Below are positions 1 to 13,500 of a stretch of 64,000 nucleotides of DNA, in pieces. Source of the DNA: Casuarius casuarius. Its lineage: Eukaryota > Chordata > Aves > Casuariiformes > Casuariidae. The number at the start of each line of letters is the position of its first letter. Position 1 is the first letter of the stretch. Location of the stretch: the NCBI GenBank assembly GCA_003342895.1, contig PTFA01000305.1:496001-560000 (forward strand), read 5' to 3'. The position numbers and the translations under genes are program-made. The notes beneath the pieces are model-generated. The model was not told the DNA's origin. It worked only from the letters and a program-made list of their open reading frames with translations, and searched no databases.

Positions 1-3000
1 CATATCTAATTATTAAAGAAAGCAGTGCATGGACTGCAGAGGGGTCTCCCCACCAACCCACTCACCCTTGATTTTACTAATTTAACTGACATCATCTTCA
101 TGCAATAGTATGCAGTAGGTCCAGCATAGTAGTGTTTATAGATAAAGGATTCTTTTTTAATTTTGTTTTTAAAGTTTTTTCTGCCCTCCCCCACCTTTTT
201 TAAGAATGTATTCTTACTTTTTCTAATTTAAGTGTATAGTAGCAATGGGGACTAAAGATCTCTTTCATAGCCATCAGCTAGTTGCAGTCATGCTGCTATA
301 CTTGAATCCCCCATGCCGTGCTGTTGGTGACCTCAGTGGTGACCTGAAGTAATGGTTATATTTCTTTTTTTCCTTAGGAGTAACAAGTAATTCAGCTTCA
401 GTATTCTAGGCATTAGTGCTGAGGTTCTACTACTGAAGAGAGACCAATCATTAAACCAGTTGCATTTGCTATATGTTCTTACACAGTCAGATTTTCAACA
501 CAAATTCATTTGAACTTACACAACATACGTACAGAACATGATTTGTTTAAGGTGTTAATGGCAGCAGAGGTAAATTTATTTTCCTTGAGCACTGCAGTGA
601 AGTGGATAGCTTGTATCCCATTATAATCAGTCCCACAATTTGGAGACTTTTGAAGAGGTTCTCTTGGCTAAATAAGAGCTTTCTGGGAAGCAAATCAACT
701 ATTCCAGAGAAGTGAATCAGTTCCGAATTGTATAATGAATATTCTCATACACATTTAGATTTGCAATGAATACAAAGAAATGAGAAATGAATACAAATAA
801 AATAGGAGCCAGAGCAAAATTTAACAAGGCCTTTGAATCCCAAAGTTTTGTTGATGGCCATTCTTTCCCTTTTGGATTTTTTATCTCTCCATGCTTCTTT
901 TGGAAGTTCAGAAGAAAAGTAAGCTAAGAACGCATATAGTGTAAAACATGTAATGCTTCGAGTGGGATGAAAGCAAGTAGAGCTTCTGCAGATGTGCATG
1001 TTAATGAAGATTTAATTGGGAGGCAGGTGCACATAAATAAGGAGCATATGGAAAGGGGCAACAGTAAACACAATAGCACAGAGCTCAACACGGATTTAAA
1101 CACAACAGAATTTAATCTTTTTATACTCATAAGATTTCTCAGAGAAACTTACTCAGATAAATATTCAAAGTTTAGGACGTTCAGCTTACATTTGTTGTCC
1201 AAACCGTGGATCTGAGAGAATGCAGAGAAACTATTTCAACAATGATCTTGTTATCAAAATGATAAGACTTATAACTTTTTGCTTATTAAATATTTCATGT
1301 ATTAAATGAATTTGATGTATTAGAGGAATTAAATTTGAAGATAGGCTTTACATAAGGATATTCCACCTCACTGCTCAGTGTGGCAGAGATGTATATGATA
1401 CCATTTACAATGGAAAATATTTTAGCTGGAGTACTGTAAAAGACCCAGATCATCTGCTGGTGAAACTTGGGTGTTATTTTTACAGTTAGACAAAAGGCTA
1501 TTTAACTCTAGCACAGCAGAAGACTGCTAATCAATCACTGAAGCAGGTACAGGGAAATAAATGCAAAAAGGACTTGAATAGAAGCACCCAGTCTGATATA
1601 GGGCTGATAAAGATGAGTATTGCTCAGCGCCAGCTGATTCTGGGAGAAGACAGCATTAGTTGTATTGAGCAAGATCATCTATTGTGCAAGATCAGCTGGA
1701 ATCCTGGGTATGATTTTGGTCAGCCATTTACAAGAAAGATGGGTTCAAGACAGTGGGTTAAGACAGTGATGGAAGAGGCCTCACGACTCTCCCACTTACC
1801 CTGGTAGTCAAACTTCTGAGACGTATCTGCAGGAACGTGGCTTGCTTAAGCCCCAAAGAATTAAAGCTGAAGGAGGCTATGAGAGCTTTCTCTGCCCACA
1901 CTGAGGGGAGATGCCAGTGAGAGAGACATGAGAACTAAAAAGGGACTGGCTAAGAAGTCTCAGGTAAAGCTGGAAATAGAGTCCAAGCCTCCCAAGTCCC
2001 AGGCAATACCTACTACTACTACTACTTCTCTTAAAAATGCAATGAAGTGAGAAAGGAAAAAAATAGAAATAAGGCCACCACATACCTCTTCCACCGAATT
2101 ACCTTTTTACGGTTGATTAGTGAAAATGAGCCTGAATTTCAAACACCCAGAGAGTTCGCAGCTCAGAATAAAGAGCTTGATCTCACTGGGCTGAGCATCC
2201 CTGAGTCTGAGAGAAATATTGCCTTTCTTCACCTGGTAACTGTAAATCATTCCCAATGTATCAATGGATTCCCCTGAGGATTTTTGTGAAACTAAGTGTG
2301 TATTCATTACCTAGTTAGCCAGGCTTCTTAAACAATAAGAATCACTACAAGCAAGACACACCTTTTTTGGTAAGAACCTTAACCTACTAAAATGCAAGGT
2401 GTCATTGTCATTTATAAATTACCCTTGCCTACTGTGATAAATTATGGAGCACATCATATAAGAGAGTATTGTTTTATTCCATTATCAGCCACCTCAGGCC
2501 AGAACTACTTGATTTCATACTAGTCTTGCCTCCACTGATGAAACATACATGTGGATATAAAATAATTACTAAAAGAGGAGAGATTAAGCATGATATTTAA
2601 CGTATTTTCTTACAATAAATAGATCAGAAAAGACCAACTGAGCTACCTCATCTGTCTCACAATGTTTCTGAATCATTCCCTATAAGCATTCAAAGTGGTT
2701 TCTCCATCTAGCTAATAATGTCACTGGCAATATGAACTTTCATCACTTCCCCTTGGAAAGTATTCCATGGTTTGATAAAATACTTATTGTCAAGATAACT
2801 GAGACCAGACATCAAGAAAAGCTGATTTGATTTTATTTTCATCCTATTACACCCCACCCTTAGTTATTTATCTTCCTGCACAACATTTTATATGCTTGGA
2901 GATGGTGAACATCTTCCCCTCCTCCTTTTAGTTGACCAAGTTGCATTTTGGGGCATGAGTTTTACACGTTCAGTAGTTGGTTTCTACAGAAAGTGGAGGA

Positions 3001-3894
3001 AGCCATTTTGTAGATAGTCTAAGGGGGAGTAAACAACACAGACTGCCATAGCTCTTTCTACAGAGATACCAAAGTTTCTCTGAATAGAGTGATTACATGC
3101 ATGTGCCAAGAGATGATGCCTGCTGTAAACTTGGTTACAAAATGTGATTCATACACACATCCAGAGAAGAACATGCTTTGATGTACAAGAGCTTTGTGCG
3201 TGTATACATGTAAATTGCTGTGCCAATAAATGGTGTACCAGTAAGAGCATGAAGTGTGAATGCCACAATTTTGTAAAAGCATGTTACGACCCACAGAGAG
3301 CTTCTTTTGTGCAGTAAGTATGTGTGCACGTGTGTTGGCGTGTATTTGAGATCTTAATGCAAAGTAAGCCTGAAAAAAACAAATATACACTCCAGTGTTA
3401 GCCACCAGTAGACTGTGCAAAATAAATGAAGTGAGATATTCTGTGCTCTGCATACGCATATGCACCAGCAAATCCACTTTGTTAGGGGAGAGCACCTGTA
3501 CACAAGGCTACATGTATTTTGTGGTTCTGCTTTATAGAATCTGACACAAAACAATGTTCCAGAGTATAGAAGAGGATTAAATTAAAAATAATTATATTGT
3601 GTTTCTCAGCTTTTTTTCCAATCACCACAATAGCTTAAGTAGTCCCTATTCCCCCTGAGATGCCCTGTGCATTGCAGTGATACATTTATTTGCATGGCTA
3701 TGCTGAAAAACTGATCAAGTAATTGATGTGGCTGAAAAAAAAGATTTTTTTTTTCATTTATGTAGGGTTATTTTTGTGTCCAGATCTGTTCCTTTATTTG
3801 AGTTAATACACAGCAGCTACAATGACAAGGCAGAAATGACTGGCCAAAGCAAAGGCTGCATAGCAGTGCTGCTGTGTATGTGCAGCACAGTCTT
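1..3894. other. Intergenic, nothing recognised
   Basis: AT-rich sequence downstream of USP25. Only a short (ACT)5 run at about 2011-2026 stands out. The longest open frames are short and resemble nothing I know. Confidence 0.6.
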
Positions 3895-3899
3895 GGTTA

Positions 3900-3995
3900 A
3901 AAATGTGTATGTGTATCTCTATGTCTGTCTGTGTAGGTACATGTGTGTGACATGCATGTGTGTGTGTGTCTGTGTACACCTATACGGGTGTATAT
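3900..3995. repeat. Imperfect TG-rich microsatellite
   Basis: TG/TCTG/TATG units interrupted by short unique bases, with a purer (TG)n core near 3957-3973. Confidence 0.8.
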
Positions 3996-5563
3996 ATCCA
4001 GAGTAAGATAATAAAACACAAATCTAAAAAGATTTTCTAGGCCCCCAAGTGCTAATGTATGTAGTGTAACAGACCTTTAGCTCACTGGCAGCCTTAATTC
4101 TTCAGTCACCTTCTTCCCACTGTTTTTCCTCTATTGCCAACCTTCAGTTTCTCAAGCAACTGGAGAGATTTGTCAAACTTTACAAAATTGCTGATTGTTT
4201 CCAGTGGGAACAAAAATAATTATGCAATGACATATCTGCATATTAAAAAAAATAAAACAAAGAAAAGCCACCCAAACGGTTTGCCTGTGAATAAAGGAAA
4301 GTGTTGGAGGGCTCCTATTCAGGGCAACACGTCTACAAAATATCCGACAATATCATCCTGACCTCTACTGGAAACACTAAGTATTTGCAGGCTGAAATAG
4401 AAGAACATCAGTAAACCCACATCACCGCATCGTTTAGAGATGTAGCAACTATTTACCAGTATCTTTTCAACATTGATTACAAAATGCTACAGGGGATAGC
4501 AGGGAGTTGCAGCAATATCAGAAACCAAAGGGGACATAAAATTATTTTGCAGTGTTTCGATATGGTCACTTCCACAGCTATATTTAGGGTTCAGCAAACA
4601 CACTTGCTTTTAATCTGATCATTACACATTTTAATTTTTGCATGTCCATTAAGGTAATGGAAGTACAAGAGACCAGGAATTTTAGTCACAACATTCGCAT
4701 CGTATCACGAGCTTCTGCAGCTCTTAATATTTAGAGGGTTAATCTGAAGTTCGATATCACATTCAGAAAAAGGCAAGAAAATTACCTTCTGCTAAAATCG
4801 CTGGTACTTACAGGGGAACGAATAACCCCTCCAAGGTTCAGACCAGAAACCACAAAAGCTGCAGTTTGGCTACAGCAAATTCTGGGAGAGGTCAGGAAAC
4901 TGACAGCTTCATTCTTATCATTGAAATTTGCTGTTCTAGATTTCGACCAATCCTATAACTTACTAACACATTAAAAGAGATGGTCAGACATCCTGGAACT
5001 GTTGTGCTTAGGATCACTTCTTGTTCTTTTCTCAGTACAGAAAAGGTATGTAACAAGCCTGTGAGAGTCTCATAAAACTGTCCTATGGTTACAGCGATTT
5101 TGGTATGCATTACTGCTATTGCTAGAGATGAGCCAAACTCAGAATTCCCAAATTCTGCTAGCATCAGACAGGTGGGAAGCCAGAGCTCACTGCTCCAGCC
5201 TGGAACTTCTTCCGCAAAAATCAATATATGCTAGGTCACATCTCAGCTGGTGTAAATCACTGCACCTCTACGGACATCTATGAATAGGCATAGAGTCCTC
5301 CTTGGTGGCATCATCTCAGGTTCTTGCTGGATATCAAGAACTTTATGCGAGACATGGCTAGCTCATATGGATTATAGGGATAGGCAAAGCAACAAAACTG
5401 CACTTAGCATCTTTGCCTCTGCTGAATTTATATGTTTTGTTTGGGAAAACAACAAGGACCTTACACACTAAGTGTTGCCTAACACATTATACCTACAGGG
5501 ATACTTACAGTGGCCTTCCAGTCAATACCCTCTTTTAAATTTCTGCCCCGAACACAAGCAAAA
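3996..5563. other. Intergenic, nothing recognised
   Basis: No gene, RNA or known repeat identified. Confidence 0.6.
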
Positions 5564-5693
5564 GCAAAGGTAGATGAAAGTGAGGAACAGCAGAAGAAAA
5601 ATTCAATAGGACTAGAACATATACTGTGCAGCCACTCACCTACTGAAACCAACATGCCAAACTGCAGGAGACTATGGATTTAATCACAGCCAC
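5564..5693 (+). repeat. Direct repeat copy 1 (about 130 bp, unclassified)
   Basis: From GAGGAACAGCAGAAG to AATCACAGCCAC (5582-5693) it matches 6921-7032 over 112 bp without any gap, with about 11 mismatches by eye. Ten of those are transitions. Weaker similarity extends about 18 bp to the left. Several CpGs of copy 2 are TpG or CpA here, the expected footprint of methylated-CpG decay. I cannot place it in a repeat family. Confidence 0.85.
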
Positions 5694-6589
5694 CTGAAGC
5701 TGTCCCAGGTATTTAGAACAGCATAATTTTAACAGAATTGAAGGACTGGATGTAATTTAATATTTAAATGGAAGAACACCTGGAAGAACACACATTGGCA
5801 CTTACCAAAACACTGCATTTTTCTCCAAATCCAGATGTAACACTACTGATGTTTAACTTAGGGGGGAGGGGAGCAGAGAGGGATCATTCCTACCATTACA
5901 AATTGCGGAGCATTTCACATCCCCCCTTCCTTCTTACAGAATATAAGGTGATAAATCTAGTTGATACAAATCAAATCAGTTACGGAAGAACACAAGCTTC
6001 CTAAATACATTTTTAAATCAAGGGCAGGATTCTCTTTCAGTACTAGATCAAAAGCTAAAGTTATATTTAAACTTTAATGAGAAGCAGCCTTATTTATTGG
6101 ATGGTGGTTGGGGCATAACGCCAGGAAAGCTTCTGCGTTCTAACTCTTTACACGATACTGAATCATTTTACAGTTTTGGACAAGTCTGGAGCTCCATTTC
6201 TCCATCATATCAGCAGGGAGTATAATATTTAGTTACCTCACAAGGGCCTTAAGAGAATATTTTTAAGACTCTTAAGAGTCAGTCTGCGTTGTATTTAATA
6301 AACTATCCTGCAGGATTTGTAACCTAAAAGGAAGCATAAAAAAAGAGGAAAATTAAAAAAGAAAGTAATTTTTACGTTAGAATAACACAACTTCAGTTCT
6401 GAAGAGTTATTTCTGCCGTGAACATCAGTAAGGGAGGGTCAGAGACCCTTATTTCTCTGATTGGCACATTGTTTAACAATGGCAGAAAAACACTCCAACC
6501 CATCCCCAAAAATGTTACACAACCTAAAAAAGGTAGCCAACCTTGATTCTTTCCTTGTATGTTAGTTTCATCCACAATAGATGTTTCTT
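5694..6589. other. Intergenic, nothing recognised
   Basis: A 14-bp perfect palindrome (GACTCTTAAGAGTC) lies at 6267-6280. Nothing else seen. Confidence 0.6.
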
Positions 6590-7560
6590 ACATCAAATTA
6601 TGTCTCGAGTTACCCATGCACAGCACAGTGTCACTGTGGGTATAATCTGGCCTGTGTGCCTCTCCCCCTTCCGCTCCAGAAGTGACTCTTCTAGGACACC
6701 ACTGGGAAATGACAGCAAAGCCAGGTATTTGCTTGTGAAAGAAGCAGGAGAGACACCACCGCTGTGGTTCTCCATGGAGCCACAAGGCATTCAAGAGGGC
6801 AAAATAAATAGGCATCGCTACCCCTGAGGACAAGGATACCTCTGGAAGTGGGCTGCAGGCACTGCACTGCAGGTTCTGGCCATAGACACCTGAGGCACAG
6901 GTGCAAAGGCAGGTGAACATGAGGAACAGCAGAAGAAGAATTCAATAGGACTAGAACATACACCGTGCAGCCGCTCGCCTGTTGAGACCAATGTCCCAAA
7001 CTGCAGGAGACTATGGATTTAATCACAGCCACATACACATCAGCTGACCCATGGCTAGCATCCTTGCGCTGTCCATGTATATATACATTCCGTCCTCTGC
7101 CCCAGAAGGTCTCTCAGCCCTCTGTAGATCCAAGAGAGAAGACAGGCTTTTCACCCTACACTAAACCAAAGCCACATTGGGGCTTACACATCTTTCTCAA
7201 AGTGCCGTGGACACACAAAAAGGGAAACACCCAATAGCCTGGGAGGTGCGCCAGTTGGACCACAGGGGAAGGGACGACAGCGCCGGGCTGCAGCGGGAAA
7301 CTGAATATTTCCACAGCAGCCCTTTGAACCTGTATGCTGCGGGAAGTAAAAAACCTTGGGCTGAACACAGTGCCAGAGCTGCATGCCGTGAAACAGCTCA
7401 CCAGGTGTTTAGAAACCAGCCCAAACAGCTGCATCTGGCACAAGGGGCAACAAGGTAGAAAAGAGACAGGAGCACGGCCCTCAAGATGCCAGAGCACTGG
7501 GAGCGGCGTAAGGTGGCAGCCGACTGTGCAAGTGTTGTGCTCGAACATGAGATTTCTAAT
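6590..7560. other. GC-rich intergenic block containing repeat copy 2
   Basis: Clearly richer in G+C than its surroundings. It contains the second direct repeat and several overlapping open frames on both strands, the longest (172 codons from an ATG at 7334, plus strand) running past the block to 7852. None resembles a protein I know. It may be a mobile-element remnant or an unannotated exon cluster. Confidence 0.45.
6903..7032 (+). repeat. Direct repeat copy 2 (about 130 bp, unclassified)
   Basis: Partner of 5564-5693, offset by 1,339 bp in the same orientation. It retains CpGs (CCGTGCAGCCGCTCGCC) that copy 1 has lost, so it is closer to the ancestral sequence. Confidence 0.85.
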
Positions 7561-10500
7561 GGCGTGCAAGCAGGTTCTAAATCCATGTTTTTCTTTTTTA
7601 AGTAAAAAACATGTTTACGGCGATCCCTTTCACACTTTATTAGTGGAAGCTTGTCCAAGTACCTCCAGTGATTTACATGCCAGTACTATCAGAGAGAGCA
7701 ACCACCTTGTAAGGAAAAAAGTTCATACACCTTTTTTCAGGCTTTATAAGTCAAAGAATCTCAAGAATCCACTCACAGTGATGATTTTACTGGATATAGC
7801 ACAACAAGAGAAGGGAAAAAGAAAAAAGCTTCATTTTCTAGTCTCAAGTTGAATTTGTAGTATTTACATTTTGGAAAATACCTGTTTTCCCCATCTTTCA
7901 TTAATTTTTATACTTGATGCCACTTCACAGTCACTTTTTCTAGCATAGAAAAGGCATTAAGGTTCAGACTTTTCTAAAGAGGCCTTGAAAATGCTACAGC
8001 CTGTATGGACTCAGCTCTTTAAAGTAGCTCTTGTCTAGAAAGCAGAGGATGTATTTTCGTGAAAGCTCAGTGCTATAAAATAGAAATGACCTGGCAGAAG
8101 AATAAGGAAAGATTTCAAGTTTCAGCATTTGTAAGTGCTTTTGAACTTGTTCTATGTAATACTTCAGAGCAGGTGTCGAGCAGGCATGGCTGCATGCTAT
8201 ATTCAATACTCCTAGTATGAACTACAATACCTGATTTTATTAAGTAAATCAGAAAAGACTTTGGAGTACAGAAAAAGTTAAAGCAGATCACTCACATCTT
8301 TGTTTCTGACTCTTCTTTATTTGTTTAGAGATTCTGAGACCTTTTTTTTTTTAAAGAAGTTTAACAATCTGCAGAACCTTGAGTGAATCTTCTGGTAAAA
8401 AAAAAAAAAAAAAAAATCCCATGAACTGAATGGCTCCACTGCAGAACGGCAACACAATTTCCAAAGAAGATGTAAATATCACATTCAAGCAAGTCACTGC
8501 TGCTCATAGGAGCAAAGTTTCAAAATATGGACATTTATGTTGTCTGTCAGCAAGAAGCTAAAATTAATTGGTAGTTTGAAAGCTGTTTGAACAGCAACGT
8601 ATTCAATTACATTAATTTGGACAACAGTTTATTGATATTTAAGATGAGAGAAAAGCATGACAAAAACCAATTACAGTTTAGAAAATAAGTATTCTTAGAA
8701 CTATTTTAACATTCAAAATGCCTTACCCCCTAACTATTTTCAATTTAATCTTAATCCCATTTCTGGAAATTTATAAATCCAATGGGAGCATCTTATAAGT
8801 AGTAAATGATAAGAAGGAAGAGAAATGATGGTCAAGGGTCGGATTACTAGACAGAAGCTCAAGAGACTCAAATTCTGCATCATTAGACTCAACTTATAAA
8901 ATGTTATGTAACCAACTTGCTTGCACAGGGGTATTGTGAATAAAAGATTCTCACAGTCTGCAAGATAAAATTCTACAGAGGCGAAGGACATAACAGTGAA
9001 CAAAAAGGAAAAATAGGATTATTAGGAGGTAATATGCTTTTAGTCTATACACAACGAAATACAAGTCCTTCTGCCAATTATGATTTGACACAAAAGTTGC
9101 TCCCACTATAGTGGGAAACTAAATAGATAATGGCAAAGTGATTAATACAAAGAGTTTTGAGGCCTAACAAACATTTTATTCAAAGTCATGCCTTTTAATT
9201 CCCAAAGATTTTTTTTTTTAAATCTCTGTGACAGTAAGGGTTGTGAAAGGTACATCCTAAACCAGGTCAGCTTAATGAAACAGCATTATTTGTACTTTAA
9301 GAGCAAATGACAAGCAAATTTGAAAAAAAAAAGAACAGCACATCATATTTAAATATAAAAAGTGTCTTTCAAATTAAAACAACAAGACCCGAAGCTGGAA
9401 GCCAAACTACAGTTCTTAATATATTAGCCATTAAGCTAAGGTAAGGATTACATCCTAGAGTGATCCTCAATTGGTAGGACTGCCAAGCTTAACAAATACG
9501 TTCCAACAATTCACTGATCATGCTATAGATTTAAACTAGAGAAAATCTAGGGAAAACAGAGGAGAGAGGCCTAAAACTCTGCACTGAAAGTCAGCTGAAG
9601 TTCTTCCCTTCTCCTCGGCAGGAGATTTCTTATGTTACCTTTGTTAAATCAACTAGGAACAGATTTCCCAATATACAGAACTCAAAATCATCAGTCTGTA
9701 TCTTTAAAATTGTTGAGTACCCATTTAAGGAATGAAATGCAGAATAGATTTCCATGGGCTGCCTACTGCCATGGGGATGCTTAGGGCTAGATTGCTCAGT
9801 GCTGAAAATTGCAAACTTTTAAATCTCTAAACTCCTTGTGTTGAGGTCATGAAAATCTGATCCCTAATCTTTTTGTCCTTCTGTTTACTGTTTCTGCAAA
9901 AGAAAAAATACTACTTTCTTTTCTCAAAGGAAGTCTCTTGTAATTAGATTGTAAGATGGTCAAGTTTTGTCTCTTTCCACACATGTAGAAAGTGAGACAG
10001 CAGAACCCTAATTTTAGCTGGAGTTTCTAAACACAACTATAATACAAACAAACCCCCAATCCTTTCAGTGTATTGCTATATCTTAACAGCCAGTTACTAG
10101 ATATGAAAGAACTTATGTATGAATGTAATCAAACAATATTTGACAATGGAAATTTATAAATTGATTCAGTCTTAAACCAAAACAAAAAGATGAATAATTC
10201 TAAATCTGTTACAGAACATATACTGATTTCTCTACAACAATTAAGGCTATAAACAAAAATGCTATCTATATATTTAACTGCATTTTTGAGGGGGAAAGGT
10301 TTTCTAAATCTTACAAAAATATGTCTATATATTCCTTCAGAAGAAACATGTGCATTTAACAATGGACGTGACACAATTTCACAACTATGTTCTCAGTGAA
10401 AAAGCTATGTCTCCGTGATCATCTCTCTACATTGTTCCAACTACGTAAGAAATGATCTCTGAGCTTGCGCAGCACTACTAGTCCAAAAGCTACGCTTGAA

Positions 10501-13500
10501 CAGACACGGACCTCCAACCTGTTAACAAATAGAGGGCTAGCCTGAAATACTCTTCCACTGCAAGAGTCACAGGGGGCTTCCAAAGCCCTTGACTATGCAA
10601 GCTGGTTTAGGTGTTTGCAGCTCTAATTTAAACACTCAAAGTCAACAGGTTCAGTCACGAAGTCAATGTGAATTTTGGTACAGATCACAGGATGGAGCCT
10701 ATAATTAGCTATAAGGACATTTAATGTAAGTGTAAAATGGTCTTAAGAACAAATCAGCAGGCAACTTAGTGTAGTCAAGGCCTAGAGCTTCAAGTGAACA
10801 GACTAACCTATTATTTCTTTATAATACTATTACACACATACTACCTAGTCTTCCCTGATGTACTACGGCCTACATGCTATTTTGGGTACCCATTTCCTCC
10901 TTAGGATAAGTTAGAACAGGGAGTTTCTACAGAAATGAAGTTCCAGTTGTACAACTAGACTACAGGAAAATTATCTAAGCTTTCCATAAAAAAACAAAAC
11001 AAAACAACAGAAAAATCCTACCATATGTCAAAATCACAGTCACACCTGCCTCTCAAGCTATGCAACTATGAAAAAAATATAACCTGTCAGGTGCACCATT
11101 ACTGTTGGGGTTTATTTTGCTAAAATTGTGTCTCCTTCTTACAACTTCCCACATGAATCCCATAGAAGCAGTAGATTCATTTTTACGTTCTTGTTATAAC
11201 TCTTCTTTCTGCTCTCCTACAGTAACTTTACTCAAGAAAATAAAAAAAAGATCAATCAAGATACCTCCTTTCAAAACATATTTGTGTGTCTGAATTTGCA
11301 TGTTTTTGTAATATTCAAAAGGATACATCTGCCCAAAAATGAATCCTTAACATGCACATGCAATTCCAAACACTGAAACTATCATCGAATCTCAAATTAC
11401 AAGGTAAGCTCTAGGAGAAAGCAGTCTTCCCCAGGTCTTTTTGAATGCTCGGGTGCATCAATTTGCAGACCATTCTGGCCATTTCCCAGGGGTTCAGAAC
11501 ACTCTGACTTGTGAGTGTTATCAAGAGGGACCTTAAGGCATTTTCAGTGGGGTTGAAAGTACATCAGAAGCAAACAGATCAGAGAGTACTATATGGAGGA
11601 CATTAAGAGGGTAAAATTGCATTCACGTTGCAAAGCATTTTCACTTTTTCAAAGCATCTAAGCTGTAGGCATTTTCCTGTCACTAAACTGCAAGATTTCT
11701 TCCTGAACTTCAAATTTAAGGAACACTGTGTTAAAAAAACACATTAAAAAACAGCATCAGCAGCCACCACAATTTTTTCAGTCTCAAGGGAAGGAGTGAG
11801 AGTGTCTATTACAGATCACATAAAGCGTGTGAAGAAAACATGTCACCAGGTAAGGAGTTTATTCAATTAAATTCACATGTACATGCCAAGATAAGTCTTA
11901 TTTAAATTGTATGGAGCTGCAAAAACATGGCTAGGTTTGATAAATTAAAGCTGGATCTTACCGCTGTGCAGTTTGCGCTAGTCACTCCTTTCCCATTTGC
12001 CTCTTCAGTCCCTGGACAACAGAATGAACTCATTTTATTTACAGTATAAATCGTCTTCCTACTGAGAAGAACAACATTGCACCTCTCAGCAGAGCAAGTT
12101 CAGTGCATTATTTATAGTCCAATTTTAATTATTTAATTTTTCGTAACCCACTGAGAAAAAAAATTAACTAAAAAGACAAGCAACGTAATTGTCCTAATTT
12201 TTCCTTCTGCACACTCAGGAGGGGAATTCTACAGGGTCTGTCTTCTCAGGAACAAAAAAGCTCATGCACCCCCTAAACAGAGCAGTATGCGTGGAGACTA
12301 GTGCTTCTTAAGAGTATGTTGTTACACCCCTACTAGGTACAGATTTGAAATGTTCTCTGAATTGTTAAGGAAAAATAAATCTCACATCAGCAAGGTAGCT
12401 CTAAAATACATGTCCATACTTTTTGAGCAGAGGATAATTTATCGTTACAGAGGCAGCTTGTTATGAAATCAGCTCTCTTGTGGACAGCCTTTTATGTAAC
12501 CAAATCAAATCCTTGGTGGATTGTCCACAAACAGAAACTAAGATCCCTTCTTGAATCTCCAGAACTAGCATTTTTATTATCATTTTTTGATTTTATGATA
12601 GCGCACTGTTTCTTTTTCCTTGAAAACCAGGGGGAATGCTAAGCTTCCTGCACTTTATTCATAATGCAAAAGCTCCAAAATAAATCTGTGCAAACTTGCA
12701 CTGAAATATTTGTCTTAATCTTCTGTGAAAAAATAATTTAAATTTGAATTAAAAACTGCTGAGCACCACTTCAGGGAACGTTCAAATTCCAGAGAAGCTT
12801 CCAGTAAATGATGCAAGAATTAAATAATTAGCTGGTTTATCAATATTTAAACCAGAATAACCTTTCCTTTGTCTCTCTGCTTCAGTTATAGCTTTATTTT
12901 AAAATCAAATAGAGCATTTTAAACTACACTAAAACATACCTGATTTATGAAATGCTGTTTAAACTGCAACAGTTTGAATAGGCCAGCATTAAAAGACCTA
13001 ACAGCGACTGGTTCATGTCATTTACATCCCCTCTGTGAGGCAAAGAAAGATTTACAGGGTTTCATTTGAGTACTAACTTTGAATAAAAACACAAAATGGC
13101 TGAAGTACCTGATCCTGAATGAATGAAAATACCGAATCATATTTTTTAATCCTTTCAACATGCTTGTCAGTATTGCTTGCAGTATGTACATCTGCAATTA
13201 CTGATGACTAATTCTCTACTAATTAAATATAACTGGTACTGTACCCTAATCAACAGTTGTTTGGGGATATCACAACATTTCTTTTTTTGAAATGGTGACC
13301 ACTGCAAGGCATAATTTAAGTCTAGATCTATGACAAAATGCGTGAAATTCAGAACTGTGTGTGCGGTAAGAAGGCTTTCTCATTGCAGAGTTAGGCACTT
13401 CAGTAAAAGATTCAAGACAACGTTTGAGGAGACAAACTTATAATATGGGCAGGTAACTACTTAGAGCTAGGTAATACGAGGTACCGGGGATGAAGAAAAA

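Noticed and set aside
3058..3495. 145-codon open frame on the minus strand
   Set aside because: Composition is rich in His, Cys, Tyr and Phe as expected from random AT-rich translation with TG/CA stretches; no domain, no splice context and no resemblance to a known protein.
7334..7852. 172-codon plus-strand open frame starting with ATG
   Set aside because: Length is near what chance can give in 64 kb of six frames; the sequence shows no domain and changes character across a composition boundary. Kept only as a low-interest finding.
8397..8416. A20 run as the tail of a processed pseudogene
   Set aside because: No gene-like body or target-site duplication was recognised upstream; simple homopolymer expansion is enough.
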